19,073 nt of DNA, taken from contig JADWQD010000032.1 of NCBI GenBank assembly GCA_016110215.1, forward strand, positions 1 through 19,073, written 5' to 3'. Of this stretch, positions 7,315 through 14,379 are shown piece by piece (within the stretch, counting starts at the first letter, position 1; each line of letters starts with the position of its first letter). The stretch is from Capronia americana. Lineage: Eukaryota; Ascomycota; Eurotiomycetes; Chaetothyriales; Herpotrichiellaceae. The translations under genes and the position numbers were made by a program. The notes beneath the pieces are model-generated. The model was not told the origin of the DNA. It saw only the letters and a program-made list of their open reading frames with translations, and made no database searches.

Positions 7315-7460
7315 CCGGGCCTCTTGCGTCTGGCCTTGAGCTCTGCGATGATGTTCTTCGAACCTCTAAAGTAGTCTTAGCTTTCCAGTTCCATCTTTGG
7401 CCTCGCTGCTTCAACCTGAGATGTCCTGACCAAGTCCGATCTGCAGCCAAACTCTAATTT
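7315..7460 (+). repeat. 146-bp repeat, inverted partner of 11138-11283
   Basis: From CCGGGCCTCTTGCG to AAACTCTAATTT it matches the reverse complement of 11138-11283 with one visible difference (CAAGT versus CAAGC). The last 26 bases are the forward terminal-repeat-like sequence. On the minus strand a codon-biased peptide SKNIIAELKARRKRPG ends in tandem stops (TGA TAA), so the block carries the C-terminal codons of an unknown gene. Confidence 0.9.
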
Positions 7461-7690
7461 CGCGCAACTCCGCACACGCCAAATTGTGCACCACTCCAAA
7501 TTTGCCACTCCAACTCCGCACACGCCAAATTCACACCACTCCGCACCACTCCAATTCACCACCACTCCAATTCTGCACTCTGCACCACACTCATTTCGCG
7601 CAACTCCAGCTCTCAACCACTCTAAATCTGCACCACCCCAAATCTGCACCACTCCAATTCTGCACTCTAATTTTCAACCACTCCAAGTCC
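7461..7690. repeat. CCACTCC/TGCACC minisatellite array C
   Basis: As in arrays A and B, it begins right after the terminal-repeat-like sequence with CGCGCAACTCCGCACACGCC and then repeats CACCACTCCAATTCTGCAC-type units. Thr/His/Ser-rich frames across it are repeat artefacts. Confidence 0.85.
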
Positions 7691-7791
7691 CCTTCTCCTT
7701 GAAGTCGGTCCTAGCATCACACGTCCACTCAACGCGATCCCCGCAGACGATGGACTTTCGATATGCAATTCGTGTGGCAGTCGCAGAGCGT

Positions 7792-7992
7792 GACAACGCC
7801 AAGATGACGGATGACATTGATGGCTGTTGTTCGCAGCATATTGTAGTCTTCATCTGACAGTGTCTGAGAAGGCGCCACAACTATCGAGTCGCCAGTATGG
7901 ATGCCCAAGGGGTCGAAGTTTTCCATGTTGCAGACAGTGATACAGTTGTCGCGGGCATCTCGGACAACTTCGTATTCAATTTCCTCTAACCG
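7792..7992 (-). pseudogene. Carbamoyl-phosphate synthase large subunit fragment
   Basis: The minus frame reads EEIEYEVVRDARDNCITVCN, then MENFDPLGIHTGDSIVVAPS and QTLSDEDYNMLRTTAINVIR HLGVV. This is the highly conserved ATP-grasp segment of carbamoyl-phosphate synthase, which makes carbamoyl phosphate for arginine or pyrimidine synthesis. The family continues with GECN after HLGVV; here it switches to unrelated codons at about 7791, so the breakpoint is sharp. The left border is near 7992. About 67 codons of a protein of over 1000 residues are present, without any disabling change inside. No other part of the enzyme is in the window. Confidence 0.88.
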
Positions 7993-8021
7993 TTCTAGCT
8001 TGCAACTTCGACACCGCTGGT

Positions 8022-8144
8022 CTAATTACAGTAGCTGTGTTGCAGGAAGTTGAGCACATCTTGATAGGTTTTGCCGATCGACTTTGTCACTGCATGTTGC
8101 GCCGCTACCACGATCTCGAGTAACTCGGGTGCCGATCTTTGTAC
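8022..8144 (-). pseudogene. Unidentified coding-like fragment
   Basis: Minus frame reads QRSAPELLEIVVAAQHAVTK then SIGKTYQDVLNFLQHSYCN and stops. Composition fits a helical globular domain. It is directly followed, on the other strand, by the P450 fragment. The frame continues as the antisense of that fragment up to 8321, so only this part is a candidate. Family unknown. Confidence 0.25.
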
Positions 8145-8324
8145 ATGCCCGGGCTGAGACACGCGCCCGTCCACTATGGCTTCGGCGCTGGGAGGAGAGA
8201 ATGCCCCGGCAAGCACGTTGCCGACGCCTCGCTGTTCATCCTGACCAGCCGCTTGTTGTGGGCGTTCGATATCAAGCTGGGCTCCAATCCGCCTCCGAGC
8301 GACGAAATCAGAAACCGTCAATAG
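8139..8324 (+). pseudogene. Cytochrome P450 heme-binding-loop fragment
   Basis: Reads HAPVHYGFGAGRRECPGKHV then ADASLFILTSRLLWAFDIK. FGAGRRxCPG with the heme-ligand Cys, followed by an L-helix of the SLFxxxxRLLWAF type, is the signature of fungal monooxygenase P450s of secondary metabolism or detoxification. About 45 codons match. The I-helix, ExxR and PERF regions are absent. A TAA lies just upstream in frame, and the frame ends in TAG soon after the helix. The Met at 8139 is probably not a true start. Confidence 0.82.
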
Positions 8325-8443
8325 ATTCCTCAGCTCCGCTAGTCTTACGACGTTTGGTAGGCGAAGACTCTTCTTCTGCTGGTCGAGATAGCGTCCAAGT
8401 TCATGTCGCCCCTAGAGTTTCTCAGTCTGCGCACATTGAGCAT

Positions 8444-8641
8444 TCAGCGGTCATTTCCGATGGTGATGCGGTGGCGGAAGCTTTGCAGGGTTTTCAGGTA
8501 GCCATTCTCTGCAAAGATCCTCTCTGATTGCGTCGGCGCCTCGATCAGCGCGCGGCTCATCGCTGCAAAGTGCACGGCGACGGCCAGCATGAGGGGGTTT
8601 CCTTGCATCACTGGCCAGTGCATATCGCGTGGCGGGAACCA
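8444..8641 (-). pseudogene. Unidentified coding fragment, 65 codons
   Basis: Minus frame with clear third-position G/C bias: WFPPRDMHWPVMQGN, PLMLAVAVHFAAMSRALIEA, PTQSERIFAENGYLKTLQSF, then RHRITIGNDR and TGA. It reads like an internal helical piece of a larger protein. No domain recognised. The frame stays partly open after the stop (MLNVRRLRNSRGD), so the stop may be a lesion. Confidence 0.35.
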
Positions 8642-8852
8642 TGTCTGCTGACGACGTCTTCCTAGTGATTAATTAATAGTAGGCGCGGATCTATAAGTAA
8701 CGTCAAATCCAAGCCAATGGCCCCTCGACGGCGTGGAAACAGTACCATTGACACCAGCAGTATCGCGAACGTCCATCTAGGGCCGAGGAATCGCGTGTTG
8801 AAGAGTAATTGAGGTCTGACCTCCAGCGCTATTCAGGCTCACTCCAGCCATT
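8642..8852. other. No supported gene
   Basis: AT-richer than its neighbours at 8664-8700 (TTAATTAATAG), otherwise featureless. All frames are short. Confidence 0.5.
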
Positions 8853-9014
8853 GTCTGTGACCTGGAAGATTTCGAGGACAAGCCCGTGACAGAAGATGAT
8901 GTAAGGCTGCGCGAGGCTGGCAAACGGCGTTATCTGATTGGTCCGTTATGTGCATACATTATGTATGACCTGATTGGGTGCGGCACATTTCAATGGGCAT
9001 TGCCTCGTACGTAG
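8853..9014 (+). pseudogene. Unidentified coding fragment
   Basis: Plus frame reads VCDLEDFEDKPVTEDDVRLR then EAGKRRYLIGPLCAYIMYDL and ends at a TAG that falls inside the 58-bp border block. Acidic start, basic middle, hydrophobic end. Family unknown. The break at the block is the same pattern seen for other fragments. Confidence 0.3.
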
Positions 9015-9325
9015 CTGATTTAAAAGCCGATCTCACTCTCCTTTGGCGGGTTTTGCTGTTTTCGCCCAAGTCTGACATCGGAGGCCGAATTCAGCCTGCG
9101 CGAGCGGACGAATACCTGTGTGGCTTGGAGTACAGTAACTCCTCAGACTTGGTCATCGTCTGCCTGCCAGAACCCACCAACTCGCACGATCAAGAACAAT
9201 TCAATAAGCTTTTCCGATACTTCAAGCACAAGGAACGCTTCGGTGTGGGCCTTCAGTACACGAACCCAGCCATCAAGGATATCTATCTGATCCCTCTCGA
9301 AGTTGGTGAGGAGAAGAAAATATAA
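8978..9325 (+). pseudogene. Chimeric ORF: border block fused in frame to a SPOC domain (BYE1/TFIIS-type)
   Basis: 115-codon ORF. Residues 1-32 are translated from the 58-bp block and its flank. From residue 35 (9080) it reads GRIQPARADEYLCGLEYSNS, SDLVIVCLPEP, FNKLFRYFKHKERFGVGLQ and AIKDIYLIPLE. This is the core of the SPOC domain found in fungal BYE1-like transcription elongation factors, which have PHD, TFIIS-M and SPOC domains. No PHD or TFIIS-M part is present, and the domain end is cut after EVGEEKKI. All SPOC codons are open, so the capture is young or was made from processed or intronless DNA. Confidence 0.75.
9007..9064 (+). repeat. 58-bp border block, copy B
   Basis: It differs from 6206-6263 by a single base. 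Followed by CCCAAGTCTGACATCGG, a diverged start of the terminal-repeat-like sequence, and then the SPOC coding fragment. Confidence 0.9.
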
Positions 9326-9558
9326 CAAGCAACTCCATGTACACGCTAACAGGCACATGGGGCCAAAGAGTATGAGACAAGGGGAGGGGCACACAAGAAA
9401 AGGGTGCGAGGGAAGATGAACGGCTAATGAAGGCCAAGGCAAGGGACACGTCAAGATGGAGCATGGGTCGGCCCAGGAGGGTTTGACGTGTACGTTCAGT
9501 AGAGATATAAGAGGACAATACAGAACCTAGACGGGATTGACTCGGCGCTGCAGCGATA
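9326..9558. other. No supported gene
   Basis: A minus ORF (9273-9800) runs across this stretch but is partly antisense of the SPOC fragment, and its Ser/Leu/Arg-rich composition is not convincing. Confidence 0.45.
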
Positions 9559-9663
9559 TCAATATGATTCATTTGTTTTCGGAGCCGTGACCAGATGGAA
9601 CATCTGCGTCGAGACTCCGTAGAGACCGAGGACGAAGTTGAAGAGAGACGAGGGAGGGGGCAT
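9559..9663 (-). pseudogene. Possible N-terminal coding fragment
   Basis: ATG at 9663 opens 34 codons with very strong third-position bias, MPPPSSLFNFVLGLYGV then STQMFHLVTAPKTNESY, and TGA. The hydrophobic stretch could be a signal anchor or the first membrane segment. The bias fades toward the stop, so the junction is probably within the last few codons. Family unknown. Confidence 0.35.
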
Positions 9664-9819
9664 GGCGCAAATATTTGTACGACAGCGTGGTGGCAAGGAA
9701 CCAACCCTCTGGCTTCCGAACTGATCTCGAGGGAATCGGCTAGGGCTTTACATCCGAATAGAAATTCGCCTTCGCTCCAGAAAAGGCTAAAAAGGACCAA
9801 TGCAACTGCCGTCTGTATC

Positions 9820-10242
9820 TCAAAGATACATAGACATACCCTCCTTTGCGCTGTCTGCAGGGCGGAGTCGTGGGAACAACAATGGCATGTTCCAAGGAAA
9901 GCTGCGCGGTTGCCCGCGTCGACAGCCGGATGCCTCGTCCAAGTGAGAAATGGGCTCTCTCAATGCTGGCAACACGGGGACGGCACATGATTCTGCCAGG
10001 GCGCGAGCGGTCGTCTTGTCGCCCGTGCGTCTCAAGATCTCCGGTGTCGGTCCAATGAAGCGAATACCAGCCGCTTCTAGGGATTCTGCAAAGTCGGCAT
10101 CCAGAACGGTATCAGGAGAGAGTCCCAAGAGTTGAGTAGCCTCCCATGGCAAATGTTGGAGAGCCATGGCAGCCAGGCGCTTCCGTCTGTCTGCTAATGC
10201 TTCAGCCAGATACTTCGCGATTTCCATGGAGCTTGAACACAA
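9820..10242 (-). pseudogene. Chimeric ORF: ankyrin-protein piece fused to a biotin carboxylase piece
   Basis: 140-codon ORF made of two unrelated parts in one frame. Residues about 6-48 (YLAEALADRRKRLAAMALQH then LPWEATQLLGLSPDTVLD) match the segment I recall from large fungal ankyrin-repeat proteins. From residue 49 (about 10098 down to 9967) it reads ADFAESLEAAGIRFIGPTPE then ILRRTGDKTTARALAESCAV. This is the conserved region of biotin-dependent carboxylases (GxxFIGPTPE...GDKxxAR). The ATP-grasp core is missing, and after VLP the match decays. The junction leaves the frame intact. The first assignment is tentative, the second is firm. Confidence 0.7.
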
Positions 10243-10393
10243 TGTATAAAGAAATGTATAAAGAGGACTTCGGTTGAATCGTCCGTTTCATGTGAAGAAG
10301 TCGAAGTCGCTTCGAAAGTAGAAGCCCGTTGTCAAAGGGCGCGTTAAAGACCATCATGGTCATGAGGCCGGTCGCAGTGCTATGGTAGCCATC
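10202..10393 (-). pseudogene. Coding-like fragment next to the SRP54 piece
   Basis: Minus frame reads DGYHSTATGLMTMMVFNAPF then DNGLLLSKRLRLLHMKRTIQ and runs to a TGA at 10202. It overlaps the start of the chimeric ORF below it in another frame. The TGLMTMMVFNAPF part looks codon-biased. No family recognised. CAATGTATAAAGAAATGTATAAAG (10242-10266) is a short direct repeat inside it. Confidence 0.25.
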
Positions 10394-10537
10394 CTAACTG
10401 AATCTCTCCAAGTCAGACAAATGCTCACCGGTACCGAGGAAGATGATGGAAGTATGGGTCGCAGCTGCAGCAGCAATGGCACCACCTCCGGCGGCACCCC
10501 CGTCGGTTTTAGTGATGATGAGAGCACCGAAATTGGC
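10394..10537 (-). pseudogene. SRP54 GTPase (NG domain) fragment
   Basis: 47 codons read ANFGALIITKTDGGAAGGGA then IAAAAATHTSIIFLGTGEHL and SDLERF. It matches the signal-recognition-particle 54-kDa subunit: TKTDG is the G4 motif, the GGG and ATHT segments follow, and GTGEH...DLExF is the closing G5 region. The normal protein continues with AP-type residues after LERF; here a Ser and TAG follow at the junction. The left border falls just before ANFG. The G1-G3 motifs and the M domain are absent. Confidence 0.88.
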
Positions 10538-10569
10538 GGTCTTTTTGTGTTTCTACGGTGCCCTGTTCG

Positions 10570-10656
10570 AACCGAGGCTGCACCGTTGGCAAAGAGTTGC
10601 TCTTCCGTAAACTGCGCGCCCTGGGACGGGACCCAGTCAGTGGGTTCTTGCGCCTG
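10570..10656 (-). pseudogene. Short coding-like fragment, unidentified
   Basis: Minus frame reads QAQEPTDWVPSQGAQFTEEQ then LFANG, with good codon bias, directly upstream of the SRP54 piece but in a different frame. Too short to assign. Confidence 0.25.
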
Positions 10657-10663
10657 CGACTCT

Positions 10664-10860
10664 CTGGCTTGAGAGCAGCCGCGATCCGCGGGAAGGAGAT
10701 ATCGTGCGGTTCATGCCGGTGATGGCTGGGTTTCATGCTTAAGCTAACATGATCATTGCGTCTTGTCACTTGTAGGTAGTTCAAGTAACGGGACAAGAAG
10801 TTTGCATACAATCCGTATTCCGACCCGGCGCTGATGGAAGCGAATATTGGGGGTTAGTGT
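10664..10860 (+). pseudogene. Possible exon-intron-exon remnant, unidentified
   Basis: A plus frame reading REGDIVRFMPVMAGFHA ends near 10740. CTAAC at 10744-10748 followed by ACTTGTAG ending at 10775 is a good fungal branch point plus 3' splice site. The bases after it read KKFAYNPYSDPALMEANIGG in one frame and GQEVCIQSVFRPGADGSEYW in another. This suggests that at least some fragments were taken from genomic DNA with introns. No family recognised. Confidence 0.25.
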
Positions 10861-10905
10861 GGCCAAGGGGTCCTCCCTGTAGCCATCATGGCTATACGTA
10901 TCCAT

Positions 10906-11167
10906 CAAGTCCGATCTGCAGCCAAACTCTAATTTTTTTTTTTCCATTGCAAAACTCTAGACGAGACGCATCCCGTAGTACGTTTGCCATGGTGGCCGAG
11001 GAACGCCAAGTCAAGGGCAGCGTCGCCGAGCCATTCAGTTCCCAGCAATGACTTGTGCGGGCGCAGGCGCAGGGCGCTCTCTCGCGATGCGTCCAGTCCA
11101 GCACTTGGTTAGATATTTGACACGCTGGCGATGCTCGAAATTAGAGTTTGGCTGCAGATCGGGCTTG
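10906..11167 (+). mobile_element. Compact element with inverted ends (MITE-like)
   Basis: A perfect 25-bp inverted repeat (CCGATCTGCAGCC...CTCTAATTT at 10911-10935, reverse at 11138-11162) bounds about 250 bp. The inversion extends to CAAG on each side with one mismatch. No clear target duplication is visible. The left end carries a T10 run. The interior is the segment duplicated from 3550-3752. There is no transposase frame, so any movement would be non-autonomous. The same terminal sequence occurs in four forward and two reverse places in the window. Confidence 0.6.
10959..11155 (+). repeat. Duplicated 200-bp segment, copy 2
   Basis: Near-identical to 3550-3752 in the same orientation, lacking one CGCAGG unit. 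Left borders differ: GTAGGG in copy 1, AACTCT in copy 2. Confidence 0.9.
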
Positions 11168-11283
11168 GTCAGGACATCTCAGGTTGAAGCAGCGAGGCCA
11201 AAGATGGAACTGGAAAGCTAAGACTACTTTAGAGGTTCGAAGAACATCATCGCAGAGCTCAAGGCCAGACGCAAGAGGCCCGG
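11138..11283 (-). repeat. 146-bp repeat, inverted partner of 7315-7460
   Basis: It starts inside the right inverted end of the compact element and runs outward, so the element's right flank here equals the flank of the terminal-repeat-like sequence at 7435. It ends at 11283, where the 27-bp sequence shared with 3405-3431 begins. Confidence 0.9.
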
Positions 11284-11508
11284 AAGAGGAGGCATCCAGA
11301 CACAATTCATACCCGTCGTTGACGGCTTCCTGGCGTGGCGGTCCACGATTCACCCCATTGTCCTTTCCTCGCGTACTCTCGGTACACACTGTGTTGGAAC
11401 ATTCCCATCGGTACACGGGCCGTGGTATCCGATAGAAGCCTCCCCTCCAGTGAGCTCAGCAGACTCGTGTGATTCGACCCTGTTCAGCCGTTCGACGCTC
11501 ATCCTTGT
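11284..11508 (+). pseudogene. Coding-like fragment, unidentified
   Basis: The first 27 bases equal 3405-3431. One plus frame continues from the 146-bp repeat and reads GGIQTQFIPVVDGFLAWRST, IHPIVLSSRTLGTHCVGTFP and PWYPIEASPPVSSADS, to a TGA near 11508. Bias is moderate, there is no start codon and no recognised domain. Confidence 0.25.
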
Positions 11509-12259
11509 GACCTGACAAGATCCCACCACCACCGAATTTGCTGAGATATCAACCGAGTGCCATGAGTCTTCACCCTCGGTCCCGATCACTTCGGCCTGTC
11601 TCCTTCACGCGAGCCCGTTCTCACCGTCGCAGATGGGCCTTTCACGCAGCTGGCCCGATCTTCTGTTGCCCCCTTATGTCCTTGGCCGGTGATCAAAACA
11701 TGGCAAGAGATTGGATTAGGATCGTGTGTAGGAGGACTTTTGTCTGACGAGGAGGAAGGTGTACCATTGCCAGGCCCGCCAGTCGGAAATGTATGAATGA
11801 GGATCAGAGACACATCTCATGGAGATTGAGAGCTCAAGCGTCCAAGGGACAAGGGACGGAGATAGCCTGTAGACACCAGAATGAGTCCCCGCTGCTCGCA
11901 TTGCACGCGGGCTAACACTTGTCCCAGTACGACAACATGGACATTTGGTGACAGCGCGCTCCTAGATCTGAGATGCGCAAAGTATTCCCACGACATTCAC
12001 ATCCGTTATTCGATCGAATCGCGTGACACGTGGATAAATCACTTGATGTCGTGATCCGTTTTTGGTTGTCGTACACCAGCAATGTTCCATGCAAGAGGTA
12101 ACCTTCTTCCACAGACGGCAAATCCATGCCTCCGTTGGGCCTTGGTCGTCAATGCCGTGCGCGTTCGGAAACAGCCCCAGTTTGACCTTGGAGCGGTCGA
12201 CGCGCTGCATATTTCACGTGTGTGTGACAGCATTTTTGTCAGGAACAGCAGCCAGGCAG
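11509..12259. other. No supported gene; weak coding-like frames
   Basis: A plus frame without Met reads DHFGLSPSREPVLTVADGPF and ends EEEGVPLPGPPVGNV near 11785. Minus frames at 11716-11901 and 11912-12210 are short and Cys/Trp-rich. None shows sustained third-position bias. No repeats stand out. Confidence 0.4.
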
Positions 12260-12374
12260 CGCTGCTGTATCCAGACAGGCATATTAGCTAAGAGGTCCAA
12301 GTTCCGGGCACGAATTGCTAGGATATTCAGTCCTTTTGGGCAATCCCTAAGCGGCTGTGGACCTCTCCCTGACA
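12260..12374 (+). repeat. Fold-back repeat, copy 1
   Basis: About 110 bp is repeated at 13565-13682 in the same orientation, with scattered substitutions and small indels. Inside, AGAGGTCCA (about 12291) and TGGACCTCT (about 12358) form perfect 9-bp inverted ends around a 60-bp centre that includes GATATTCAGTC. It could be a tiny non-autonomous element or a structured RNA; there is no direct evidence for either. Confidence 0.75.
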
Positions 12375-12440
12375 ATTTTCCAGAAGTCGTAACGCCGAAG
12401 TCCGATCCTAGCTAGGCCCGCCGAAGGACAGCCGGACCCG

Positions 12441-12594
12441 GTCGTCAGTTGCAACGCAAGAGATGTAACTGCCCAAAAGTGTTTCTCCTTGCATGCGTGT
12501 GGAATATGCTTGGGCCGATCGTCAGTTGCAACGCAAGAGATGTAACTAGCCAAAAGTGTTTCTCCTTGCATGCGTGTGGAATTTGCTTGGGCCT
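12441..12594 (+). repeat. 77-bp direct tandem duplication
   Basis: GTCAGTTGCAACGCAAGAGA begins at 12444 and again at 12521. The two 77-bp copies differ at only a few bases (for example CTGCCC versus CTAGCC, GAATAT versus GAATTT). Confidence 0.92.
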
Positions 12595-12918
12595 CACGGA
12601 CCGTTTTCTCTCCCGCACTTCCAGATGCGCCAGATAGACTGCCAGTAATGGCTCAGGGCCGAATATTTCCATCAACGGCCCGACGCCGCCGCATGTGAGC
12701 CGCCAATCATGGCGGTCGGCGGAGACAGCCTGGGCTTTGATGGCCCAACTTGATGCTGGCCGGACGTGTTCGCGTGCCCGGCCATCTTCGTTGCTTTGTG
12801 CGTTCAGCATGTCCTCTTCCTCCAGTAGTCTCTCGCGGGAGAAGCCTCCACGGCGCTTGTAATGCCTCGTGGATGGTATCATCGAGTGTAACGCAGGATC
12901 GGTTGTTGGATACAACAC
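12595..12918 (-). pseudogene. Coding-like fragment fused to the tandem duplication
   Basis: A minus ORF starts at 12918 and reads RHYKRRGGFSRERLLEEEDM, LNAQSNEDGRAREHVRPASS and GVGPLMEIFGPEPLLAVYLA, with moderate third-position bias. It then runs into the 77-bp repeats down to 12445. The charged first half and hydrophobic second half look protein-like. No family recognised. Confidence 0.3.
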
Positions 12919-13217
12919 CTTAGGCTCATCACATCACGCTGCTCTTCTTCCCAACCGTTGGCGCGAATGGATGGAAATTGAGAAACATCGGTCCTTGTGC
13001 TTTTTGTCGTGCCGAGAAGGTAGGTCTAAAGATGGGGTTCTGTAGTGGCGCGGAGGTGAAGCCGGCAAGCAAGACACAGGAGGGTGGCCTGTCTGCCTCT
13101 AAAGCGGTGGTCAGACAGACACGACAGGGTGAGCAATGAGGGGGCAAGCTCGTACGAGGTCCAAGTTACACGGTTGACCTTCCGGTCGTAGATCCCTTCC
13201 GGTCTGGGGCGAGGAGA
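12919..13217. other. No supported gene
   Basis: Short frames only. GGTGAAGCCGGCAAGCAAG and neighbouring sequence show no repeat or signal I can name. Confidence 0.45.
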
Positions 13218-13254
13218 TTGACGTGTAAAAGCTGCTTGATTCCCCGCGGCAAAG

Positions 13255-13420
13255 AATGTGCATGTAAGCATGAGTGTATGCGTGCGAACGTGCGAGTACG
13301 TGTGTGCATGTCTGTAAGGAATGTGCGTGCGTGTATGCATGAGAGAGAGAGAGTGCGAGTACGTGCGTGTATGCATGAGAGAGTGAGTACGAGTGCGTGC
13401 GTGTCTGCTAAAGGTCGGGG
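13255..13420. repeat. TGCG/GAGA/TGTG alternating simple-sequence tract
   Basis: GTGCGTGTATGCATGAGAGAG occurs in two similar copies among TG- and GAG-rich runs. Alternating purine-pyrimidine stretches such as GTGCGTGCGTGTATGCATG are prone to Z-DNA. His/Thr/Leu-rich minus frames across it are artefacts. Confidence 0.75.
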
Positions 13421-13564
13421 TAGGCGCTGAAGGATGTTATCGCCGACCGAACAGCATGCGCCGCCACATCCACGGCACAGCAAGTCACGAATAGGAATAT
13501 GAAAGTGATGAAAGCGACCTGCTGTCTGGACTGTGTTTGTTCCTCACGGTGTGGATGAATGTCA

Positions 13565-13682
13565 GCAACAGCGGTTCAGACAAGCATATAATCTAAGAGG
13601 TCCAAGCTGCGGGCATGAATTGCCAGGATCAGGATATTCAGTCTTTTGGGTAACCCCAGGAGCTGTGGACCTCTCCCTGACA
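13565..13682 (+). repeat. Fold-back repeat, copy 2
   Basis: Second copy of 12260-12374, again with AGAGGTCCA and TGGACCTCT inverted ends. It contains a small internal GATCAG duplication relative to copy 1 (CCAGGATCAGGATATTC versus CTAGGATATTC). Confidence 0.75.
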
Positions 13683-13862
13683 GTGCAGATGCAGGTTACA
13701 TGCGAGAGAGTCTGATGGGTCCGTCGATTTTACAAAAGCCGGGTTTTGCCACGGGTTGCGTGTGTTGGGTTGATTGCAAAAGTCAATTAGTTGTATGCGA
13801 CTGGCGAGTTGCATGTAGATGCAAAGATCCGACCGACAACAACTACGTTTTTCCTAGACGTA

Positions 13863-13914
13863 TGGGTTGCCAGAGTGGGTTGCGAGAGTGGGTTGCGAGA
13901 GTGGGTTGCGTGAG
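13863..13914 (+). repeat. 13-bp tandem repeat
   Basis: GTGGGTTGCGAGA is repeated three times, with diverged copies on both sides. Confidence 0.85.
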
Positions 13915-13970
13915 ATGTCAAAATCAGGTACCGATGGTTGGATGCAGAATCGTGTTTGGTGGGTACCAGT

Positions 13971-14060
13971 ATGCAGGGACCGAGAGATCGACATGCAGGG
14001 ACCGAGAGATCGACATGCAGGTACCGAGAGATCGACATGCAGGTACCGAGAGATCGGCGC
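13971..14060 (+). repeat. 22-bp tandem repeat
   Basis: ATGCAGGGACCGAGAGATCGAC occurs about four times, the later units with GGTACCGAG in place of GGGACCGAG. Scattered GTACCGAGAGAT copies continue to about 14122. Confidence 0.88.
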
Positions 14061-14205
14061 TGGAGATCGACACGCTAGTACGAGAGATGATTAGCCGAGG
14101 TCACGGTTCGGTACCGAGAGATGTCGAAAACGAGGTGTGCGGGGTTTCGCGGTCATCATTCCCAGGAGCCTGTGTAGCAATCCATAGCCTGGCTCCCTCG
14201 TAGGA

Positions 14206-14361
14206 AGAGGCCGCAATGCGATCTTCGGGGCCCTGATGTTCATTTTCGTAGGACCTGCCACCGAGTTGACTCAACTACTAGCTGGCCGGCTGAGTCCAAG
14301 GGGCTTCTGCAGAATCTTGACAGCCTCGGTTCCAAGGTCACGTGACACAGTCCGTGCGTGA
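14206..14361 (+). pseudogene. Coding-like fragment with a membrane-like segment, unidentified
   Basis: Open frame without Met reads RGRNAIFGALMFIFVGPATE then LTQLLAGRLSPRGFCRILTA, ending in TGA. The IFGALMFIFVGPA stretch looks like a transmembrane helix followed by a helix cap, as in an integral membrane protein. No family recognised. Confidence 0.3.
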
Positions 14362-14379
14362 CAGCTGTGATATATTTTT

